From Sphingomonas sp. S1-29 (GTDB lineage: Bacteria; Pseudomonadota; Alphaproteobacteria; Sphingomonadales; Sphingomonadaceae), in contig NZ_CP110678.1 in the NCBI RefSeq assembly GCF_026167545.1, positions 2,105,501 to 2,169,500 on the forward strand: DNA of 64,000 nt, written 5' to 3'. This document shows, piece after piece, positions 60,089-64,000 of this stretch (within the stretch, counting starts at the first letter, position 1; each line of letters begins with the position of its first letter). Both the position numbers and the translations under genes were made by a program. The notes under the pieces are model-generated. The model was not told where the DNA came from and searched no databases. It saw nothing but the letters and a program-made list of their open reading frames with translations.

Positions 60089-60375
60089 CGATGGTAGAGG
60101 CACGCTGGAACGGACAGGTGATCGCTTCGAGCGACGATACCGTGGTGGTCGAGGGCAATCATTATTTTCCTGCCGATTCGGTCGATCCCGCGCTGCTGAA
60201 GGCCAGCGCCACGACGAGCAACTGCCCGTGGAAGGGCACCGCGCATTATCACACGCTGGTGGTCGACGGGGCCGAGAACCGCGACGCGGTGTGGTATTAC
60301 CCCGAGCCCAAGGACAAGGCCGCACAGATCAAGGGGCGGCTGGCGTTCTGGAAGGGTGTCGAGGTCAAGGCGTGA
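60085..60375 (+). CDS. DUF427 domain protein
   Basis: 96 residues. The DUF427 fold is clear: ARWNGQVIASSDDTVVVEGN, HYFPADSVDPALLKASATTS, NCPWKGTAHYHTLVVDG and AVWYYPEPKDKAAQIKGRLA with the final FWKGVEV. The family is widespread, of unknown function, with a possible ligand pocket around the conserved CPWKG and YY residues. AAGGAG precedes the ATG. It is translationally coupled on both sides (ATGA before, GTGA after). Confidence 0.93.
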   Translation: MTMVEARWNGQVIASSDDTVVVEGNHYFPADSVDPALLKASATTSNCPWKGTAHYHTLVVDGAENRDAVWYYPEPKDKAAQIKGRLAFWKGVEVKA

Positions 60376-60671
60376 GCGGCGACGACTATGTCTATGACGA
60401 GGCGAGCGGCGAGTGGGTCGCGGCGGGGGCGGTTGCGACTGCTGCGGGCGACGATGCTGTCGTGGTGCGCGATTCGGTGGGCAATGTGCTGGCCGATGGC
60501 GACCAGGTGACCTTGATCAAGGACCTGACCGTCAAGGGCGCGGGGCAGACGCTCAAGCGCGGGACGCTGATCAAATCGATCCGGCTGACCGGCGACGCGC
60601 AGGAAATCGACTGCAAGTTCGACGGCATCAAGGGGCTGGTGCTGCGCGCCGAATTCGTTCGCAAGCGCTAG
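60372..60671 (+). CDS. PhnA-domain protein lacking the zinc ribbon
   Basis: A 99-residue protein whose C-terminal ~65 residues match PhnA/YjdM (VVVRDSVGNVLADGDQVTLI, KDLTVKGAGQTLKRGTLIKS, IDCKFDGIKGLVLRAEFVRK). Full PhnA proteins start with a zinc ribbon; here that part is replaced by DDYVYDEASGEWVAAGAVAT with no cysteines. Despite the name, PhnA is not shown to act on phosphonate. The GTG at 60372 overlaps the preceding stop. Confidence 0.88.
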   Translation: MSGDDYVYDEASGEWVAAGAVATAAGDDAVVVRDSVGNVLADGDQVTLIKDLTVKGAGQTLKRGTLIKSIRLTGDAQEIDCKFDGIKGLVLRAEFVRKR

Positions 60672-60736
60672 CTGGCGGGGCGGCGCGAACCGGCGTATTA
60701 TCGGCATGGGGCCTCCCGCCCCTTCAGGAACCGATC

Positions 60737-60862
60737 ATGGCCAAGGGCCAGAAAAAGACCAGCCGCGAGACGCGCAAGCCCAAGGCCGAGAAACCGCCGA
60801 AGCAGAACGCGTCGAACCCGTCGACCAAGGGCAAGCCGGTGGGGCTCGACGCCAAGGGTTGA
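60737..60862 (+). CDS. Small basic protein, 41 residues
   Basis: MAKGQKKTSRETRKPKAEKP then PKQNASNPSTKGKPVGLDAKG: Lys-rich, predicted disordered, no membrane segment. Proteins of this type (MAKGQ..., Lys/Pro rich) recur in Alphaproteobacteria; the function is unknown, and nucleic-acid binding would suit the charge. CAGGAA precedes the ATG by about eight bases. It stands between the PhnA-like gene and a repeat. Confidence 0.7.
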   Translation: MAKGQKKTSRETRKPKAEKPPKQNASNPSTKGKPVGLDAKG

Positions 60863-60889
60863 GGGTTCGGGGGCGGGGCTCACGGTGGC

Positions 60890-60936
60890 GGAAAGCTACA
60901 AAAGCTACACTACGTACCCCCCGGATTCGCCCCTTC
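60890..60936. repeat. Copy 2 of the GTAGCTTTTGTAGC repeat (inverted)
   Basis: GGAAAGCTACAAAAGCTACA...CTACGTACCCCCCGGATTCGCCCC is close to the reverse complement of 6923-6967. It lies at the 3' end of the helix-turn-helix gene on the minus strand, where its GGTACGTAG supplies the last codons and a TAG stop of one reading frame. Confidence 0.7.
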
Positions 60937-61703
60937 CCCGCCCGCCGACCCACCTGCCGCCGCCCCCGCCTGGCTGGCCGCGGCGATGCTCGCGCGCAGC
61001 TCGGCGAGGTCGAATTCGGCATCGTCGGCACGTTCGGCCTCCTTGCCCCGGTCCTGGCGAAGCCGGTCGTTTTCGGCGACCAGCTTCTCATGCGCCTCTT
61101 CGGGGGTGTCGGGCATGACGCAACGGGAGCCCGGCGACATCGGACGCCGGCGCGCGGGCGGATCTGTGCGAGATGCGCATCGTCGCACAGCGCGATCATC
61201 GCATCGAAGAGCCCCAAGGTGTTTGCCTCGGGGTGCTGGCTGGCGGACTTCACCTTGTCGATCCAAGCGCCGTAGCGCATCGGATCGCGATAGCGCAGCA
61301 GGAACATCGCCAGCCTTTCGTCATAATAGCGCCGCTCGCCGACCTGTTTCCCCTGGAAGAAGACCGGGCGCGCGACGCCGTGGATCGCGCGCGAGGTCAC
61401 CGCGTCCGAAAGCTGCCCGACGGCATGTTCGAGCGCCCAGCGCCATGCCGCGCGAAAGCTGGCCGCCCTGGGATCGCCGCGCAGCCGATAGGCGGCGACT
61501 CGGTTCATCCCCACCGATTCGGCGGCCTGGGTGACGCAGCCGGTGGCGGCGAGCGCTTCGATGAACTCGGTCTGGCGATCGGGGGTCCAGCCGTCGCTTC
61601 GTTCGCGCAACGGGACCGGATCGAAATCGGGCATGGTGTTCGCGGCATCGTCGGCGGGCGGCGATGGCGGCGCGGGCGGGATGGGGCGGCGCGATCTTGG
61701 CAT
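60910..61703 (-). pseudogene. Helix-turn-helix protein with an apparent frameshift
   Basis: From the ATG at 61703 the minus strand encodes WTPDRQTEFIEALAATGCVT, QAAESVGMNRVAAYRLRGD and RRYYDERLAMFLLRYRDPMR, a helix-turn-helix/terminase-small-subunit-like protein often seen in sphingomonads. Near 61150 the sense switches. In the original frame the text becomes Arg/Pro/Ser-rich shadow sequence and runs under the small gene at 60737. A second frame takes over with PDTPEEAHEKLVAENDRLRQ and a coiled coil, ending at 60910 in the repeat-derived GANPGGT and TAG. Either a single-base indel in a C/G-rich stretch split the gene, or the coiled coil is a separate small gene starting at 61116. Confidence 0.5.
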
Positions 61704-61813
61704 GGCGCGAGGCAAGCATGAATCGGGGGTTGTAGGACAGCGCGTTTGGGCTCGGGTTGGACCGAAATGGCGGTTTGTGTGGCGGTTTGGCATCCATCAG
61801 GGGTGGGGCGTGG

Positions 61814-61841
61814 GTTTCTCGACTTCGCTCGAAACGAACGG
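61814..61841. repeat. Single arm of the ku-ligD inverted repeat
   Basis: GTTTCTCGACTTCGCTCGAA followed by ACGAACGG is identical to the right arm of the element at 5764-5791. Confidence 0.75.
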
Positions 61842-61860
61842 GTGGCGGGGGGGGGCGAGA

Positions 61861-61950
61861 CGGACGGTTGGGTGGCACGAACCGAAGGGTTTGGGGGGCA
61901 TGAAACGGACGGTTGGGGGGCTGGAAATCAACGGTTTGGGGGATGGTGGC
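61861..61950. repeat. Degenerate G-rich tandem repeat (22-23 bp period)
   Basis: ACGGTTGGGTGG (61864), AGGGTTTGGGGGG (61886), ACGGTTGGGGGG (61909) and ACGGTTTGGGGGA (61931) recur at 22, 23 and 22 bases. Related GGCGGTTTG units lie just upstream near 61770. It fills the region before the cupin gene. Confidence 0.65.
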
Positions 61951-61970
61951 GCTGGGCTTATGCTGGCGCG

Positions 61971-62399
61971 ATGACCGATGCCGCCGCCCTGATCGCCCGC
62001 CTGGACCTGGCCCCGCATCCCGAGGGCGGGTGGTATCGCGAGACGTGGAGGGCGCCTGCCCCCGAGGGCGAGCGCGCGAGTGCGAGCGCGATCCTGTTCC
62101 TGCTCGATGCCGGCGAGCGATCGCACTGGCACCGGGTGGATGCCGCCGAATTGTGGCTGTGGCACGCGGGCAGCGCGCTCGCGCTGCGCACCGCGGCGAG
62201 CGACGCGGGGCCGGTGGAGACGCTGCGGCTGGGCGGCGACGTGCTGGCGGGCGAGGTGCCGCAGGGGCTGGTGCCCGCCGGGTGGTGGCAGGCGGCCGAG
62301 GCGACCGAAGGCTGGGCGCTGGTGAGCTGCGTGGTGTCGCCGGGGTTCGGGTTCGCGGGGTTCGAGCTGGCCGCGGCGGGGTGGGCGCCGGGGGATTGA
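61971..62399 (+). CDS. Cupin domain protein (DUF985)
   Basis: A 142-residue DUF985 cupin: LIARLDLAPHPEGGWYRETW at the N-terminus, then SAILFLLDAGERSHWHRVDA with the metal-ligand-like histidines, ELWLWHAGSALAL, PQGLVPAGWWQAA and CVVSPGFGFAGFELA. The family is of unknown function, related to sugar-binding or isomerase cupins. Its ATG directly follows the G-rich tandem repeat, with no strong ribosome site. Confidence 0.9.
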   Translation: MTDAAALIARLDLAPHPEGGWYRETWRAPAPEGERASASAILFLLDAGERSHWHRVDAAELWLWHAGSALALRTAASDAGPVETLRLGGDVLAGEVPQGLVPAGWWQAAEATEGWALVSCVVSPGFGFAGFELAAAGWAPGD

Positions 62400-62425
62400 G
62401 CCCGCGTTGCGGCGGATGCACGCTT

Positions 62426-62441
62426 GCTATACATGTATAGC
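62426..62441. promoter_or_regulatory. Perfect 16-bp palindrome, probable antitoxin operator
   Basis: GCTATACATGTATAGC, 14 bases before the antitoxin ATG and next to the ribosome site AGGAGG. Ribbon-helix-helix antitoxins bind such palindromes to repress their own promoter. Confidence 0.8.
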
Positions 62442-62455
62442 GACAGGAGGCGGCG

Positions 62456-62674
62456 ATGCTGGCAGTGCGATTGGATACCGAAACCGAGGCGCGGCTCGAA
62501 GCGCTCGCCGCGCGGACGGGGCGGACCAAGACCTTCTATGCACGCGAGGCGATCGTCGCGCATCTCGACGATCTCGAGGATTTCTATCTGGCCGAGGAGC
62601 GACTGCGCGATTTCCGCGACGGCGACGCGATCCCGCTTGCCGATCTGAAGGCGCAGCTTGGCCTGGCGGATTGA
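62456..62674 (+). CDS. Ribbon-helix-helix antitoxin (RelB-like)
   Basis: 72 residues. [40 protein letters not shown] is the DNA-binding ribbon-helix-helix. The C-terminal [20 protein letters not shown] is the toxin-neutralising part. AGGAGG lies seven bases before the ATG. It overlaps the toxin by 17 bases. The palindrome at 62426 is probably its operator. Confidence 0.9.
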   Translation: MLAVRLDTETEARLEALAARTGRTKTFYAREAIVAHLDDLEDFYLAEERLRDFRDGDAIPLADLKAQLGLAD

Positions 62675-62924
62675 GTTCCTGCCCGAGGCGGCGAAGGAAC
62701 TGGCCAAGCTCGACCGCACCGCAGCGGCGCGGATCATCAAGACGTTGGAGACGCGGATCGCCGTGCAGGACGATCCACGTTCGCTGGGAAGCGCGCTGAC
62801 GGGCGACCATGCGGGCTATTGGCGCTGGCGGATCGGCGACTATCGCGTGGTGGCGCGCATCGAGGATGACCGGGTGCTGATCCTGGTAGTGCGAGTGGCG
62901 CATCGGCGCGAGGTGTATCGGTGA
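62658..62924 (+). CDS. RelE/ParE family toxin
   Basis: An 88-residue RelE-like toxin, expected to cut mRNA on the ribosome: [60 protein letters not shown] and [16 protein letters not shown]. The ending [10 protein letters not shown] is typical of RelE. Translation starts at TTG 62658 inside the antitoxin, a coupling that keeps toxin below antitoxin. Confidence 0.9.
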   Translation: MAWRIEFLPEAAKELAKLDRTAAARIIKTLETRIAVQDDPRSLGSALTGDHAGYWRWRIGDYRVVARIEDDRVLILVVRVAHRREVYR

Positions 62925-62988
62925 GGGTGGCGGCGTTCGGGTGCGACGATTGCCGCCTAGCTTTACGGGCGCGTCGCGTATTGCTGTT

Positions 62989-63006
62989 TGTACGCGATGG
63001 CGTACA
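62989..63006. promoter_or_regulatory. Inverted repeat before the YefM-like antitoxin, probable operator
   Basis: TGTACGC (62989-62995), spacer GATG, GCGTACA (63000-63006), eight bases before the ATG at 63015. YefM-YoeB operators in E. coli have a TGTACA core, and these half-sites fit that type. Confidence 0.7.
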
Positions 63007-63014
63007 TTGTCGAC

Positions 63015-63269
63015 ATGGAAAGCCTGAGCATCTCCGAAGCGCGCGCCAATATGAAGGCGGTGGTCGATCGCGTCGTGGCCGACAAGGCACCGGTGGCGAT
63101 CACCCGCCAGCGCGGCGAGGGCGTGGTGATGATCTCGGCGAGCGAATGGGCGTCGATCGAGGAAACATTGTACCTGCTGCAGTCGCCGGCGAACGCGCGC
63201 GCGCTGATCGAATCGATCGCCGAGCTGGACGCCGGCAAGGGTAGCGAGCGCGACCTGATCGCGCCGTGA
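63015..63269 (+). CDS. Phd/YefM family antitoxin
   Basis: 84 residues: SLSISEARANMKAVVDRVVA, APVAITRQRGEGVVMISASE, WASIEETLYLLQSPANARAL and a C-terminal toxin-binding tail. This is the YefM pattern. The ATG at 63015 is chosen; in-frame ATGs at 62988 and 63000 overlap the operator. Its stop overlaps the toxin start (GTGA). Confidence 0.93.
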   Translation: MESLSISEARANMKAVVDRVVADKAPVAITRQRGEGVVMISASEWASIEETLYLLQSPANARALIESIAELDAGKGSERDLIAP

Positions 63270-63532
63270 AGCTGGTCTTTTCGTCGCGCGCCTGGGACCA
63301 GTATCTCGAATGGCAGGGCGACGATCGGCGCGGGCTGGAGCGCATCAACGCATTGCTCAAGGAATGCATGCGCGATCCCTTTCGCGGAACCGGCAAGCCC
63401 GAGCCGCTGGGCGGCAATCTAGCCGGCTGGTGGTCGCGCCGGATCACCCGCGAGGATCGGCTGGTGTATCGGGTTACGGGTAAGGGTGAGGGGCAGGTGC
63501 TGGAAGTGGCGCAGTGTCGGTATCATTATTGA
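63266..63532 (+). CDS. Txe/YoeB family toxin
   Basis: An 88-residue ribosome-dependent mRNA endonuclease. KLVFSSRAWDQYLEWQGDDR, INALLKECMRDPFRGTGKPE, PLGGNLAGWWSRRITREDRL and VYRVTGKGEGQ...CRYHY reproduce the YoeB family, including the catalytic Glu, Arg and His region and the final YHY. It starts with GTG at 63266. The sequence after its stop turns A+T-rich. Confidence 0.94.
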   Translation: MKLVFSSRAWDQYLEWQGDDRRGLERINALLKECMRDPFRGTGKPEPLGGNLAGWWSRRITREDRLVYRVTGKGEGQVLEVAQCRYHY

Positions 63533-63608
63533 GGCATGCTACCAAGCAAATCTCATATCAGAGGCACGTAAGCTTTACACGTTCCAACTCGACGATATGT
63601 TTGTACGA

Positions 63609-64000
63609 TGGCCTACCCAATAGAAAACAAGCTTGTTGTTGGGATCACATCGTCAGCCCTATTCGATTTCACGGCTGAGGACGAGATTTTTCAGAGTGAA
63701 GGCCTTGAGGCCTTTAAAAAATACCAAATCGCGAACCGAAAAATTCCGCCAGCACCGGGGGCGGCTTTCCCATTCATAAAGCGGCTTTTGGGGCTAAATA
63801 GAAAGTTTCCCGAGCAGTCACCCGTTGAGGTCGTAATTCTTTCGAGAAACGACCCCGCGGCAGGGGCTAGGATCACGGACGCCATTCCTGGATATGATTT
63901 AGATATATCACGATATTTCTTTCTCTCGGGAGCAAGCCCTTACCCGTACATGAAGTCTGTTCATGCCTGCCTGTATCTGAGCACCAACAAGGAAGAGGTG
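63609..64000 (+). CDS. Cytosolic 5'-nucleotidase, N-terminal part (cut by window end)
   Basis: 130 codons are visible from the ATG at 63609: MAYPIENKLVVGITSSALFD, AFPFIKRLLGLNRKFPEQ, PVEVVILSRNDPAAGARITD, YDLDISRYFFLSGASPYPYM. This matches the bacterial 5'-nucleotidase family (PF06189), HAD-type enzymes that dephosphorylate nucleoside monophosphates. The frame is open at 64000. Codon use and base composition are clearly more A+T-rich than the rest of the window (AAA, ATA, TTA, AGA codons), suggesting acquisition by transfer. The 76 bases before the ATG are also A+T-rich. Confidence 0.9.

Noticed and set aside
60735..61150. C-terminal ~140 codons of the helix-turn-helix frame as real protein
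   Set aside because: The composition turns Arg/Pro/Ser-rich and it lies under the small gene at 60737-60862; more likely read-through after a frameshift.
1..64000. CRISPR array, prophage or insertion sequence
   Set aside because: No regularly spaced direct repeats with unique spacers, no transposase or integrase, and no phage structural genes were seen. The terminase-like helix-turn-helix gene alone is not enough.

Overview
The window reads as chromosome of a high-GC sphingomonad (Sphingomonas-like Alphaproteobacteria). Support: a SciP-type CtrA antagonist, a LexA box of the alphaproteobacterial GTTC-N7-GTTC form, the conserved blocks proA-nadD-rsfS-rlmH-envC-ctpA and cpoB-tilS-ftsH, Coq7/UbiG ubiquinone genes, a four-gene MCE transporter of the LinKLMN/Mla type, and intergenic palindromic repeats of a style common in this group. 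Nearly everything is dense, GC-rich and chromosomal in character. The exception is the last ~470 bases, which are clearly richer in A+T.

Layout. 1-6.7 kb (minus): a transglutaminase-like gene cut by the window edge, a circularly permuted ATP-grasp/alpha-E protein, then the non-homologous end-joining pair ligD and ku. 7.0-9.3 kb (plus): pdxH, a cation diffusion facilitator and a PhzF-family gene, with overlapping stops and starts. 9.4-12.4 kb: mnmA, sciP, a GlsB-type membrane protein with a strong terminator, and a SIMPL-domain protein. 12.7-18.4 kb: an RND efflux adaptor and pump, then a DUF445 protein. 19.1-22.7 kb: an MCE lipid transporter. 22.8-26.4 kb: a cyclophilin, tRNA-Ser(GGA) and a hybrid histidine kinase. 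26.6-33.7 kb (minus): an eight-gene operon running SPFH/SHOCT, two zinc-ribbon DUF4178 proteins, a 55-residue membrane protein, DUF350, a membrane aminopropyltransferase, a Tat-exported flavin amine oxidase and speD. This is the most interesting system here. A perfect 24-bp dyad separates it from a divergent DJ-1/PfpI and aldo-keto reductase pair.

35.3-38.5 kb (minus): a likely SOS-controlled repair operon (helix-hairpin-helix radical SAM protein, hemerythrin, UdgX) with a LexA box 2 bases before the first start codon. 38.6-46.0 kb: coq7-dsbB, ctpA, a degenerate EnvC-type protein, rlmH, rsfS, nadD, a toxin-antitoxin pair inserted between nadD and proA, and proA. 46.1-55.6 kb: a DUF3667 protein, a small secreted protein, ftsH, tilS, cpoB, a RodZ-like protein, ptsP and a lipoprotein. 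55.9-61.7 kb: a nitronate monooxygenase, lysC, ubiG, a CsaA-like tRNA-binding protein and small genes. 61.9-64 kb: a cupin gene, two consecutive toxin-antitoxin modules each with its own palindrome, and an A+T-rich cytosolic 5'-nucleotidase cut by the window end; this looks like the edge of an accessory region.

A second theme is repeats. At least three families of palindromic elements sit between genes, and several contribute coding sequence: one lies in frame inside the LigD linker, one supplies the last residues and stop codon of SpeD, one lies under the annotated N-terminus of the nitronate monooxygenase, and one supplies a stop codon near 60.9 kb.
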